DNA of 51,277 nt, taken from contig JAUYTV010000052.1 in assembly GCA_030694985.1 (NCBI GenBank), positions 1 through 51,277 of the forward strand, written 5' to 3'. Source of the stretch: Methanoregula sp. GTDB taxonomy: Archaea; Halobacteriota; Methanomicrobia; Methanomicrobiales; Methanospirillaceae. The position numbers and the translations under genes are program-made. The notes under the pieces were generated by a model that saw nothing but the letters and a program-made list of their open reading frames with translations, was not told the DNA's origin and ran no database searches. Shown piece by piece: positions 8,499 through 17,165 of the stretch (position 1 is its first letter; every line of letters starts with the position of its first letter).

Positions 8499-9551
8499 AT
8501 GTGTGGTATAATTGGAGTAATTGACAGGAACCGCCAGCTCATGGATGGCGGGAAGATCAGGGAATCGCTCGCTATGATGGATGAGCGCGGGAGCGGCGAG
8601 GGAGCCGGCTATGTCGCATACGGTATATACCCGGATTATAAGGACTACTATGCGCTGCATGTATTCTTTGATAATATCCGCGAGAACAAGGGAGCCCTTG
8701 ATACCCTGCTCGAGAAATGGGGAACCATTGTCCACGATGAGCAGATCAAGACGTATGAGCAGCCCAATATAAGGAAAGTCCACACCCCCTGGAGATATTT
8801 CTTTCGCCCTGACCGGAGCCTGATGCCGAAAAGTACCACCCCTGATGAAGACATCGTGACTCATCTGGTCATGAAGGTGAACGCGGAAAAGAACGGTGCG
8901 CTGATCTTCTCTTCAGGAAAAAATTTAGGAGTATTCAAAGCCGCAGGTTGGCCGGAAGATGTGGCAAACTTTTACCGGATTGAGGATTACAAAGGATATC
9001 TCTGGCTTGCCCACAACCGTTACCCCACAAATACTTCCGGCTGGTGGGGCGGGGCACACCCTTTCAATCTCTTAAACTGGAGCGTTGTGCATAACGGGGA
9101 GATCACCTCCTATGGTACCAACCGGCGCTACATTGAGAGTTTCGGCTACAAATGTACCATGTATACCGACACAGAAGTTGTTGCATACTTAGTAGATCTG
9201 CTTGTCCGGAAACACGGGCTATCAGAGAAACTGGCAGTGCGGGCACTGGCCCCCCCGTTCTGGGAAGAGATTGACCTGATGCCCCCAAAGGAGCAGGAAC
9301 TTAACCGGGCCATACGACTCACTTATGGTCCTGCACTCATGAATGGCCCGTTTGCAATCTGTGTTGCCAACGAACATTCGCTTGTGGGATTCACTGACCG
9401 GATCAAGCTCCGCCCCCTTGTCAGCGGAGAATCCGGAGATCGCCTCTACATTTCCAGCGAAGAAGCGGCCATCCGCAGGATCGATCCGGATGTTGAGAAC
9501 ATCTCAATGCCAAAAGCCGGCGAACCGGTGATCGGGAGAGTGTACTCATGA
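8499..9551 (+). CDS. Glutamate synthase, glutamine amidotransferase subunit (class II)
   Basis: 350 aa. The sequence starts Met-Cys-Gly-Ile-Ile-Gly, so Cys2 becomes the N-terminal nucleophile after Met removal, the hallmark of class II (Ntn) amidotransferases. Further conserved segments are LAHNRYPTNTSGWWGGAHPF and WSVVHNGEI (substrate and oxyanion sites) and YTDTEV. It releases ammonia from glutamine for the synthase subunit encoded next; the genes overlap by ATGA. In bacterial GltB this domain is the N-terminus of one large chain, while here it is a separate gene, as usual in methanogens. The promoter region is shared with glnA. Confidence 0.93.
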   Translation: MCGIIGVIDRNRQLMDGGKIRESLAMMDERGSGEGAGYVAYGIYPDYKDYYALHVFFDNIRENKGALDTLLEKWGTIVHDEQIKTYEQPNIRKVHTPWRYFFRPDRSLMPKSTTPDEDIVTHLVMKVNAEKNGALIFSSGKNLGVFKAAGWPEDVANFYRIEDYKGYLWLAHNRYPTNTSGWWGGAHPFNLLNWSVVHNGEITSYGTNRRYIESFGYKCTMYTDTEVVAYLVDLLVRKHGLSEKLAVRALAPPFWEEIDLMPPKEQELNRAIRLTYGPALMNGPFAICVANEHSLVGFTDRIKLRPLVSGESGDRLYISSEEAAIRRIDPDVENISMPKAGEPVIGRVYS

Positions 9552-11059
9552 GCATCGGGAGCACCCCTCTAAAATTCAAAGTCTCAATTGATCCTGACCG
9601 CTGCATGTCCTGCGGACGCTGTATAGAAAACTGCTCCTATGGCGTGTACAGAAAAGAAGGAGACGATATCCGGATAAATTCCCGGAATTGTGTCGCCTGC
9701 CACCGCTGTCTGGCCTTCTGCCCCCGCGATGCGATCGATATTGAAGAAAAACCCAATGATTACCGGAGCCACCCGCTCTGGACCCGGGAAGTCAGGGAAG
9801 CGATCTTCAACCAGGCAAAAACCGGAAAGATTATTCTTGCAGGTATGGGAAATGCACAACCGTACCCGGTCATCTTTGACCGGCTGGTGCTGGATGCCTG
9901 CCAGGTAACCAACCCGAGCATCGATCCCCTGCGTGAACCTATGGAGTTGCGCACCTATATCGGTAAGAAACCATCTTCGCTTACGTTAAAGCAACTCCCG
10001 GATGGCGAAGTCGAACTCATAACAAAACTCACTCCCAATCTCCAGATTGAGACCCCGATTATGATCGGTCACATGAGCTATGGAGCCATAAGCCTCAATG
10101 CCCAGACCGCTCTGGCAAAAGCCGTGAGCCGGATTGGCACTTTCATGGGAACAGGGGAAGGCGGCCTTCACGAGTCCCTCTACCCGTACCAGAAGAACAT
10201 GATTGTCCAGGTAGCATCGGGTCGGTTTGGTGTGGACATCAACTACCTCGAACGCGGAGCTGCTATTGAGATCAAGATAGGCCAGGGAGCAAAACCGGGC
10301 ATTGGCGGGCACCTGCCGGGCGAGAAAGTCTGTGCAGATGTGTCCTGCACAAGGATGATTCCAGAAGGGAGCGATGCGATCAGCCCGGCACCGCACCACG
10401 ACATCTACAGTATCGAAGATCTCAAGCAGCTGGTACGCGGCCTGAAAGAAGCCACCGAATGGAAAAAACCGGTCTTTGTAAAAATTGCCGCAGTCCATAA
10501 CTCTGCTGCAATTGCTGCGGGTATCGCCCGTTCATCTGCTGATGCCGTTGTCATTGACGGGTTCCGTGGCGGGACCGGAGCGGCTCCCCGGGTCTTCCGG
10601 GATCACGTGGGTATACCGGTCGAAGCTGCGGTTGCCAGCGTTGATGCCAAACTCCGGCAGCAGGGTATCCGGCACAAAGTTTCCATCATTGCAAGCGGTG
10701 GTATCCGCGAAAGTGCAGATGTAGCAAAGATCATCTGTCTTGGTGCAGATGCAGTCTACATCGGCACATCCGCACTGGTTGCGATGGGCTGCCGGGTCTG
10801 CGGTACCTGTTACCAGGGCAATTGTGCGTGGGGTATTGCCACCCAGAAACCCGAACTGGTAAAGAGACTCGACCCTGAAACCAATTCCGTGCAGGTGGAA
10901 AATCTCATCCACGGCTGGACACTCGAACTGGCAGAACTTATGGGGGCAGCGGGTATCAACAGCATAGAGAGCCTGCGGGGCAACCGCGACCGGCTCCGGG
11001 GTTATATGCTGGACGAAGGTCTGATGGAAGTCCTTGATGTCAAGACCGTGGGGGCGTAA
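9548..11059 (+). CDS. Glutamate synthase, ferredoxin-FMN synthase subunit
   Basis: 503 aa. Residues about 10-65 carry two [4Fe-4S] motifs (CMSCGRCIENC and CVACHRCLAFC). Residues about 150-500 are the FMN-binding glutamate synthase barrel: GHMSYGAISLNAQ, GTGEGGLHESL, GQGAKPGIGGHLPG and the FMN-phosphate loop DGFRGGTGAAP. The Cys loop CGTCYQGNCAWG matches the cluster-binding region of classical GltB. It converts 2-oxoglutarate and channelled ammonia to glutamate. Electrons would enter through the fused ferredoxin domain, presumably from the FrhB-like protein at 11812, because no NADPH-oxidising GltD gene is present. Overlaps the amidotransferase gene by 4 nt. Confidence 0.93.
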   Translation: MSIGSTPLKFKVSIDPDRCMSCGRCIENCSYGVYRKEGDDIRINSRNCVACHRCLAFCPRDAIDIEEKPNDYRSHPLWTREVREAIFNQAKTGKIILAGMGNAQPYPVIFDRLVLDACQVTNPSIDPLREPMELRTYIGKKPSSLTLKQLPDGEVELITKLTPNLQIETPIMIGHMSYGAISLNAQTALAKAVSRIGTFMGTGEGGLHESLYPYQKNMIVQVASGRFGVDINYLERGAAIEIKIGQGAKPGIGGHLPGEKVCADVSCTRMIPEGSDAISPAPHHDIYSIEDLKQLVRGLKEATEWKKPVFVKIAAVHNSAAIAAGIARSSADAVVIDGFRGGTGAAPRVFRDHVGIPVEAAVASVDAKLRQQGIRHKVSIIASGGIRESADVAKIICLGADAVYIGTSALVAMGCRVCGTCYQGNCAWGIATQKPELVKRLDPETNSVQVENLIHGWTLELAELMGAAGINSIESLRGNRDRLRGYMLDEGLMEVLDVKTVGA

Positions 11060-11062
11060 AAG

Positions 11063-11806
11063 ATGACTACGGTACACATTGATGCGCACAGGCTCCACTA
11101 CACCCCGTTAAACCAGAAGATCCGGGCTGCGATTGTTAATGGTGCCACAGAGATCATCATTGATAATGTTTTAGGCCAGCGTTTTATTGGTGACGGTGTG
11201 AGAGGCGATGGAGTTACCATCACTGTGAACGGTGTACCTGGCGGCGATCTGGGCATGTTCATGAGCGGGCCTACGATCATTGTCAACGGCAACGCCGATC
11301 ATGCGCCCGGTAATACCATGGACAAGGGTAAAGTCATCATCTACGGGAGCGCCGGCGATGCAGTAGCTCACAGTATGCGGGGCGGCAGGGTCTATGTCCG
11401 GGACAATATCGGGTACCGCGGCGGCATCCATATGAAACAATACATGGAGAAGCGACCGATCCTTGTTGTCGGGGGGGCAGCGCGGGCATTTTTGGGTGAA
11501 TATATGGCTGGCGGTCTTCTCATAGTCTTAGGTCTTACTGGAATTACACCGATATCAGAGCGGGGGGTTGGCAGCGGTATCCATGGCGGAGAAATCCTTG
11601 TCCGTGGTCCGGTGGATGAACTGCATCTTGGTGTCGGTGCCAAACAGACCCTGGCAACTGAAGAACAGAAAGCGATGATCAAACCGATCATCGAGGATTT
11701 TGCAAAACAGTTCGGTATCGACCCGGTCCCCCTGCTGGCCTCTGACTACACGCGGATTTCACCGGCAAGTGCACGGCCGTTTGCAAACAAATATACTTGG
11801 GAGTGA
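11063..11806 (+). CDS. Glutamate synthase, GXGXG beta-helix subunit
   Basis: 247 aa corresponding to the C-terminal right-handed beta-helix of GltB (GXGXG domain, also seen in FwdC). Repeated Gly-rich turns can be read: GQRFIGDGVRGDG, GNADHAPGNTMDKGKVIIYGSAGD, GGRVYVRDNIGYRGG, GVGSGIHGGEI. This domain is mainly structural and holds the amidotransferase and synthase domains together; it has no catalytic residues of its own. It starts 3 bp after the synthase gene and its stop overlaps the next start, so the four genes are one operon. Confidence 0.92.
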   Translation: MTTVHIDAHRLHYTPLNQKIRAAIVNGATEIIIDNVLGQRFIGDGVRGDGVTITVNGVPGGDLGMFMSGPTIIVNGNADHAPGNTMDKGKVIIYGSAGDAVAHSMRGGRVYVRDNIGYRGGIHMKQYMEKRPILVVGGAARAFLGEYMAGGLLIVLGLTGITPISERGVGSGIHGGEILVRGPVDELHLGVGAKQTLATEEQKAMIKPIIEDFAKQFGIDPVPLLASDYTRISPASARPFANKYTWE

Positions 11807-11811
11807 TGACG

Positions 11812-12825
11812 ATGGCACTCAAAAATTATCGCGATTTAAAAAGTGAGGTCTGGGATACGGGCAAATGTTCAGGCTGTGGTGCCTGCGTGGCGGTCTGTCC
11901 GGCAGATGCCATATCTTTTGATGAAGGGGAGATGGTGCTTGCCCCAAAGAGCAGCGGGTACTGCAAACAGGCAACCGATAGTGTAAACTGCGGGGCGTGT
12001 TATTCAGTGTGCCCCCGTGTTGGCGAACAACCAGCAGAGACGCTCGGGAAGTATCTCGAAATTGCGTGTGGGAAATCAGCATTTGAAGTCCCGCACAAAC
12101 AGAGCGGGGGGGCAGTAACGGCGATCCTTGTCAATGCACTCGACCAGGGTCTGATTGATGCCATCGTGACGGTCACTGAAGATCGCTGGACTCTCAAACC
12201 CTCCTCGGTTATTATCACGAAATCCGATCTCCTCATACAACAGGCAGGCAGCCGTTACAGCTGGTGGGTGCCGCTCCTTGCTGCGCTCAAGCACGCGGTT
12301 GTTGAACGGAAATTCAAGAGGATAGCAGTCATCGGGGTTCCCTGTGCAGTGCAGGCAGTTGCACGAATGCGAAAGAGCGATAACGATCTGCTCGTACCGT
12401 ATGGGAATGCAATCCGGCTGGTAATAGGTTTGTTCTGTACCGAGACTTTCGATTACGAAGCCCTCATCCAGGGAAAACTTCACACTCAACTCAAGTTAGA
12501 ACCGCACGATATCAAAAAACTGGATGTGAAAGGGAAACTTAATATCCTCAAACACGATGGCACCACGACCATCGTACCGCTCGCAGAACTCGAGACCTGC
12601 ATCCGCAAAGGCTGTCACTACTGCACGGATCTAACCGCTGTGCTATCCGATATCTCTGCCGGATCGATCGGGAGCCCTGCGGGTAATACCACCTTAATCA
12701 TCCGCACTCCAACGGGCAAAGGTTTTGTAGACAGTGCCGTGCAGAACCACAAGCTTACAATCACACCGGGTGCCGATACCACAGCAATCGAAAAACTGGC
12801 GTTGGCAAAAATCAGGAAAAATTAA
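11812..12825 (+). CDS. FrhB-family F420-interacting Fe-S protein, likely electron input for glutamate synthase
   Basis: 337 aa of the coenzyme F420 hydrogenase/dehydrogenase beta subunit family. Residues about 10-65 hold two ferredoxin-type motifs (CSGCGACVAVC and CGACYSVC with an upstream Cys). The remainder is the FrhB flavin/F420 domain with KQSGGAVTAIL, IGVPCAVQAVARM, GLFCTETF and the late Cys pair CIRKGCHYC. Known members pass electrons between F420H2 and partner enzymes. Position as fourth gene of the glutamate synthase operon, and lack of GltD, suggest an F420H2-dependent glutamate synthase. The start chosen is the ATG at 11812, 8 nt after GGAG; a TTG at 11797 and an ATG at 11806 are also in frame. 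Confidence 0.87.
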   Translation: MALKNYRDLKSEVWDTGKCSGCGACVAVCPADAISFDEGEMVLAPKSSGYCKQATDSVNCGACYSVCPRVGEQPAETLGKYLEIACGKSAFEVPHKQSGGAVTAILVNALDQGLIDAIVTVTEDRWTLKPSSVIITKSDLLIQQAGSRYSWWVPLLAALKHAVVERKFKRIAVIGVPCAVQAVARMRKSDNDLLVPYGNAIRLVIGLFCTETFDYEALIQGKLHTQLKLEPHDIKKLDVKGKLNILKHDGTTTIVPLAELETCIRKGCHYCTDLTAVLSDISAGSIGSPAGNTTLIIRTPTGKGFVDSAVQNHKLTITPGADTTAIEKLALAKIRKN

Positions 12826-12833
12826 AAAAAAAA

Positions 12834-13289
12834 TCAGCACTTGTCGCAGACATACCCGACTGCGATTGCTGCCTTGCGCATATCGCCTTTGATCTGTTTC
12901 TTCCCACCACGGAAGAATAATTTTTTACAACTGGCACAATGTTTGGGCCTGATCTGATCCAATAGTTTCATGGGAATCTCAAGAGTAAAGCCGGTCTTGT
13001 TCCATTCTTCAGGGGGTTTTTCTGCGTTCTGTTCGTAGACTGCAACAAACTCCATGATCTGGTGGGGGGGCACCCCTAAGTCAACGAATTTTTTGAAGAC
13101 AAAGTAGTTGAAGATCAGCCACGATAAGTCAGAGCGGTCGAGGATGCCTTCATACTCCCCGAATGCGTCATCGAATTCCTCTAACGAGCAGCCGCAGAGC
13201 GGGCATTTGCCACTCACGAGCTCATCGAGAAAAACCTCTTCCTGGCAACCCGGACAGGTTGTGTGCGGGGATTGCATGCGTGATGTCAT
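12834..13289 (-). CDS. Zinc-ribbon protein of unknown function
   Basis: 151 aa with zinc knuckles at both ends: C12-x2-C15 and C29-x2-C32 near the N-terminus, CASC and a terminal CDKC near the C-terminus. The central part is helical and rich in aromatic residues (SDLSWLIFNYFVFKKF). Two separate zinc ribbons flanking a helical core suggest a nucleic-acid or protein-binding adaptor, but I do not recognise a family. GGAG precedes the ATG at 13289. It is convergent with the FrhB-like gene, the two stops being 8 bp apart, and is probably monocistronic. Confidence 0.75.
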   Translation of the reverse strand: MTSRMQSPHTTCPGCQEEVFLDELVSGKCPLCGCSLEEFDDAFGEYEGILDRSDLSWLIFNYFVFKKFVDLGVPPHQIMEFVAVYEQNAEKPPEEWNKTGFTLEIPMKLLDQIRPKHCASCKKLFFRGGKKQIKGDMRKAAIAVGYVCDKC

Positions 13290-13452
13290 TTGTATTCTCC
13301 GGAAAGGGTAAAATTATTGATATTCTTAATAAATGGATACTAAAAAATTTGCAAGAGTTTAGTATTGTAACTAGTGTTTCGCGGGGTTGCACATATAGGT
13401 ATCACCAGTGCAAATGCACCCCGATAATAGTGTTGTGGTCGGGCTAAAAAAA

Positions 13453-13761
13453 TCACTCAGCGGACAGGTCTTCGCGCTCCATGATCAGCGTGCCATAGAC
13501 CACTTTTTCGAGCACCTGTGCAACATACTTGATGTGCATTGCTTTTTCCATATCTTCATTGCGGTGAATATCTGAATATAGCTGGAGCCGGATTAAGGAG
13601 AAGCGGAACCTGTCAAGGGTTTCATCGTCCATTGTCATTGCTTCCCTGTAAATCGGTTCGATCAGGTCAGGAAAGACCAGCGGGTTTTCAAGGCAGGAGA
13701 TGATTCCTGTGTAGATCGGAAGCGGTTTTTCCGTTCCGGTGAGAACCCGCAGGTAGTCCAT
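13453..13761 (-). CDS. Small helical protein downstream of Mrp
   Basis: 102 aa, unrecognised. Predicted all-helical, acidic, one cysteine, no signal or membrane segment. The ATG at 13761 is preferred over an in-frame TTG at 13779 because it follows the Mrp stop by 4 bp and has GAGGG about 8 nt upstream. Co-transcription with the Mrp ATPase suggests a partner in Fe-S cluster delivery or a cofactor enzyme, which is only inference from position. Confidence 0.7.
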   Translation of the reverse strand: MDYLRVLTGTEKPLPIYTGIISCLENPLVFPDLIEPIYREAMTMDDETLDRFRFSLIRLQLYSDIHRNEDMEKAMHIKYVAQVLEKVVYGTLIMEREDLSAE

Positions 13762-13765
13762 TTGC

Positions 13766-14665
13766 TTATCCCTCGACAACTTTGATGAGGGATTCCATTA
13801 CCTTATCAACCGCAGTCCATGTCGGGCTGGTGCTGCTGCCACGCCTGATGATGAACGGTCGGCCTTCGTCGCCGGCCTTGCGCATCTCGATATCAATGGG
13901 TATTGCTCCAAGGAATGGCACCTTAAGTTCTTCTGCAATCTTTTTACCGCCATCTTTTCCAAAGAGATCGATCTCAACACCACAGTGGGGGCAGAGCATG
14001 CCGCTCATGTTCTCGATGATCCCAATGACCGGGAGGCCGAGTTTTTCTATGAATTTTGCCGATTTTCTTGCATCCATGGTGGCAACATCCTGAGGGGTTG
14101 TCACAATGACTGCTCCGCGAACGTTTGGGGCAAGCTGGGCAATCGTGAGCGCCTCATCGCCGGTGCCCGGGGGGAGGTCAACGACAAGGTAGTCAAGCGT
14201 ACCCCAGTTCACTTCAGCAAGGAACTGCTGGATAGCAGCCATCTTCATCGGTCCTCGCCAGATGATTGGCGTGCTCGTATCGGGGAGCAGGAACGCCATC
14301 GAGAGAACCGATAACATGCCAGTGACACGAACCGGCTCAATCCGGTCGCCGGAAATCGCGAGCTTGTGGTCTTCGATGCCCAGCATCTTTGGGACATTGG
14401 GGCCGTGCATATCGAGATCGAGAAGGCCGACTTTTTTGCCGTGGTTCGAGAGGGCGTATGCAAGATTCACTGAAACTGTTGATTTTCCTACGCCACCTTT
14501 GCCGCTGAGCACCATGATAACATGCTTTACATCAATTACTGCTTTTGGCGGGAGGCCGGCCGGACCTTTCTTTTCCGAAGAGCAGGAGGATGCGGTTGCG
14601 CAGCTGGAGCATTCGCTCTTGCACTCTTCTTCTGCTTTTTTTGATTGGGTATTGTTCTTTGCCAT
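13766..14665 (-). CDS. Mrp/ApbC-type Fe-S cluster carrier ATPase
   Basis: 299 aa. A P-loop of the deviant MinD/Mrp type, SGKGGVGKSTVSVNLA, with LLDLDMHGPNVPKMLG, the DLPPGTGDEALT segment and the TTPQDVA motif. A cysteine-rich N-tail (C, C, C, C within about residues 15-30) recalls the NBP35 extension, and the C-terminal CPHC is the cluster-binding pair of Mrp dimers. It binds and hands on [4Fe-4S] clusters to target enzymes in the cytosol. First gene of a two-gene unit with the helical protein at 13453. AGGGAT lies just upstream of the ATG. Confidence 0.93.
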   Translation of the reverse strand: MAKNNTQSKKAEEECKSECSSCATASSCSSEKKGPAGLPPKAVIDVKHVIMVLSGKGGVGKSTVSVNLAYALSNHGKKVGLLDLDMHGPNVPKMLGIEDHKLAISGDRIEPVRVTGMLSVLSMAFLLPDTSTPIIWRGPMKMAAIQQFLAEVNWGTLDYLVVDLPPGTGDEALTIAQLAPNVRGAVIVTTPQDVATMDARKSAKFIEKLGLPVIGIIENMSGMLCPHCGVEIDLFGKDGGKKIAEELKVPFLGAIPIDIEMRKAGDEGRPFIIRRGSSTSPTWTAVDKVMESLIKVVEG

Positions 14666-14839
14666 AGTATCCCTTTTTAAAAATTCTTATCGTGTACTCG
14701 TACCAGTTGTTGTCATTAGACAATAAAGATGTGGAAATCATCCCGTTTATCTTGCAGCAGGACCATTTATTCCACCGGTTAAGCGCAGGAAAAAGAAAAC
14801 TGCACATTTTTTATAAGCTGCCCGCTCACCGGTCTTTTA

Positions 14840-15493
14840 ATGAGACCCGGCCAGAATTTCTGTACAGAGTGCGGTGGAGTACTGGTGCCTGACGCAAGGT
14901 TCTGCGGGCATTGCGGTCACCCGGTTGAAGGAAAGATCCCTGCGGGTTCTCCTGCGGTCATCAGGACTGATACCCCGCTTCATCCCACGGTTACGCAAGG
15001 TGCAGCCATAAGTGGTGGCCCTGAACGGATTATCGGCATTGTGCCTTTCCTTGAGCAGGGTCTCATCTCGGTGATCCACTATACCCTGCTCGTTACACCA
15101 CAGCGTCTCATCTTCTGCTCATGGAACCCGGACACTGATGAAAAAATGTCTGAAGCTGATGACGATGTGATGGAGGAGTCCTGCAACATTGAAGAGACCT
15201 TAGATGAGATCGCTCATTTCCGGGCAAAGGATTGGACCTCCGGGCCCTGGCAGCGGTATCTCAGTATGCCGATCGATGCCATCGCTGCCGGTGCTCCGGG
15301 GTCCATTACCATCCCTATGACCGGTATTGTATGGGCAGAGATCGCTTGCGAGACAAGAACCTCAACGCAAGACAGTCTCTCCATTGAAATGGTAGGGCAT
15401 CGGCACAAATTCGATCTGATGTACTCCCAGGGATCGTACCTCTTTAACCTTCTCCAGCCATTTCTTGGAGACAGGGTCAGAATAACTGACTAG
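14840..15493 (+). CDS. Zinc-ribbon protein with PH-like domain
   Basis: 217 aa. The N-terminus is a compact zinc ribbon (CTECGGVL...CGHCG, residues 8-26), then a flexible Pro/Ala linker, then a beta-rich domain from about 60 on (IIGIVPFLEQG...YTLLVTPQRLIFC) that resembles bacterial PH-like 'short PH' domains. The function is unknown. A TATA box (ttttttataag, near 14808-14816) lies about 26 bp before the ATG and no ribosome site is present, so the mRNA is probably leaderless. Divergent from the Mrp operon. Confidence 0.75.
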   Translation: MRPGQNFCTECGGVLVPDARFCGHCGHPVEGKIPAGSPAVIRTDTPLHPTVTQGAAISGGPERIIGIVPFLEQGLISVIHYTLLVTPQRLIFCSWNPDTDEKMSEADDDVMEESCNIEETLDEIAHFRAKDWTSGPWQRYLSMPIDAIAAGAPGSITIPMTGIVWAEIACETRTSTQDSLSIEMVGHRHKFDLMYSQGSYLFNLLQPFLGDRVRITD

Positions 15494-15713
15494 CTCAATA
15501 AACAATGCTGATCAGACGGGCTGTTAACCGGTCCAGAGTGAAAGTAACCCCACAATTCATCCCGGTGCATGAACAGGGCCGCCGGGAATTCCATTTTTCA
15601 TCGTTGTTGAATAAAAATCCCATTGACTGTGTAACGGCGGGTCAAGGAACCAGAGTTTTTTTATTTTCCCTGCGTCAGGATTAATACATCCCGACACAGA
15701 ATAGACGAACAAC

Positions 15714-16901
15714 ATGAAAAAACGGGATCGTTTACAGTTTTTAGATAAAAAACTCGATTCGGCCATTCGTACCATGACAGGTAAACGGGAATCTCTCCTC
15801 TCCCCTCTTGCCGCAACCAGTGCCGATGCAACACGCCGCCACAACCGGACAGCAGAAGATATCCGTACCCCCTACTCCCGGGATGCTGACCGGATCATCC
15901 ATACAAGGGCATACACGCGTTACATTGACAAGACCCAGGTCTTTTACCTTGTTGAAAACGACCACATTACCCACCGGGTGATCCATGTCCAGCTCGTCTC
16001 GAAGATAGCGCGGACGATCGGGCGTTGCCTGCGGCTGAACGAAGATCTCATTGAAGCGATCGCACTCGGGCATGACATCGGTCACATCCCGTACGGCCAC
16101 TTTGGCGAGACCTGCCTCTCTGCACTCTGCGAACAGTACGGCATTGGCAGATTTTTTCACAATGTCCAGAGCGTGCAGTTCCTTGACCGGATCGAAGATC
16201 AGGATCTGACAATGCAGGTGCTCGACGGAATCCTCTGCCACAACGGCGAGGCAGATGATCTTCGTATCACCCCCTTACCATGCGGGAGCTGGGCAGCGTT
16301 TGATAAAAAAGTGCAGGACAATTCCGAGGGCAGACAGAGCGGAGCTGCTATGACGCTTGAAGGCTGCGTGGTCAAGTTTGCTGACACGATTGCCTATATA
16401 GGCCGGGATATCCAGGATGCAAAGGAGATTGGGCTGATCGATGATTCAGTTCCATTACCGGAAGAATGTACAGCCGTTTTGGGGAGTTCCAACCGCGAGA
16501 TAATTAATACCCTGATCTACGATCTGCTGGAAAACAGCGAGAGCGAAAATGAGGGGTATATCGCATACAGCCATAAAGTCGAGACGGCATTAATCGGGCT
16601 ACGGGAGTTCAGCAGGACAAACATCTACAATAACGAAAAACTCATAAAAGAGCGCTCAAAGATTGAACGGATGTATGCTACCCTGTTTGAGACATATTTG
16701 CAGGATCTCGAATCGGAGCGAAGGGACTCAAAAATTGTTACAGATTATATAAAAACCGGCTGGATCAATCCCCGGTACTTAAAAACCGCAACTGATGCCG
16801 AACTCGTGCGGGACTTTATTGCTGGTATGACGGACAGGTTTTTTGCCAAACGGTTTGAAGAGTGCGTAATTCCAAAAAGAGTTGACGCAAAATTCTCCTG
16901 A
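15714..16901 (+). CDS. HD-domain dNTP triphosphohydrolase-like protein
   Basis: 395 aa. The metal-binding HD motif is seen as GH120D121IGHIPYGH, with an upstream His87 in DHITHRVIHV and a later His in LCHNGE, the H...HD...D pattern of dGTPase-type HD hydrolases. The N-terminus (DADRIIHTRAYTRYIDKTQVF) matches the R-x2-HT segment of that family. It probably hydrolyses deoxynucleoside triphosphates or a related nucleotide. Length is shorter than E. coli Dgt but normal for archaeal and type-2-like members. A TATA-like attaata at about 15679 leaves a very short leader. Its stop is 13 bp from the convergent small zinc-finger gene. The gap 15494-15713 shows nothing else. Confidence 0.85.
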   Translation: MKKRDRLQFLDKKLDSAIRTMTGKRESLLSPLAATSADATRRHNRTAEDIRTPYSRDADRIIHTRAYTRYIDKTQVFYLVENDHITHRVIHVQLVSKIARTIGRCLRLNEDLIEAIALGHDIGHIPYGHFGETCLSALCEQYGIGRFFHNVQSVQFLDRIEDQDLTMQVLDGILCHNGEADDLRITPLPCGSWAAFDKKVQDNSEGRQSGAAMTLEGCVVKFADTIAYIGRDIQDAKEIGLIDDSVPLPEECTAVLGSSNREIINTLIYDLLENSESENEGYIAYSHKVETALIGLREFSRTNIYNNEKLIKERSKIERMYATLFETYLQDLESERRDSKIVTDYIKTGWINPRYLKTATDAELVRDFIAGMTDRFFAKRFEECVIPKRVDAKFS

Positions 16902-16914
16902 TAAAAATGGCAGA

Positions 16915-17106
16915 TCAATCGTACTTGCCCTTTGGTTCTGCCCAGCCGGTGAACCCGCAATAAATGCATCCGGCTCCCTCGCACTGCGGACACTGCCGTT
17001 TGGGCGCCGTGACAAGAACGGTGCCGGTTTTGTTGCATATTGTGCACCCGAATCCCTCACAGTGCGCACATTGCGCTGGTTCATAGGTTTTTTTCCCATC
17101 ACTCAT
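16915..17106 (-). CDS. Small DnaJ-type zinc-finger protein
   Basis: 63 aa. Four paired motifs CAHCEGFGC, CTICNKTG, CPQCEGAGC and CIYCGFTG repeat the CxxCxGxG pattern of the DnaJ cysteine-rich domain; together they would bind two zinc ions. There is no J domain or other part, so this is a free-standing zinc-binding module. The ATG at 17106 follows the -GTATG- of the upstream stretch without a strong ribosome site. It lies tail to tail with the HD hydrolase gene. The function is unknown; a chaperone-adaptor or RNA-binding role is possible. Confidence 0.75.
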   Translation of the reverse strand: MSDGKKTYEPAQCAHCEGFGCTICNKTGTVLVTAPKRQCPQCEGAGCIYCGFTGWAEPKGKYD

Positions 17107-17165
17107 ACGATCACATCATAAAATGCATACTATGACCCAAAAAAAATTCTGATGAGTTTTTTTGC

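Noticed and set aside
8499-9551. Asparagine synthase or PurF for the amidotransferase gene
   Set aside because: The Met-Cys-Gly start is common to all class II enzymes, but the neighbouring GltB synthase and GXGXG genes and the lack of PRTase or synthetase domains favour glutamate synthase.
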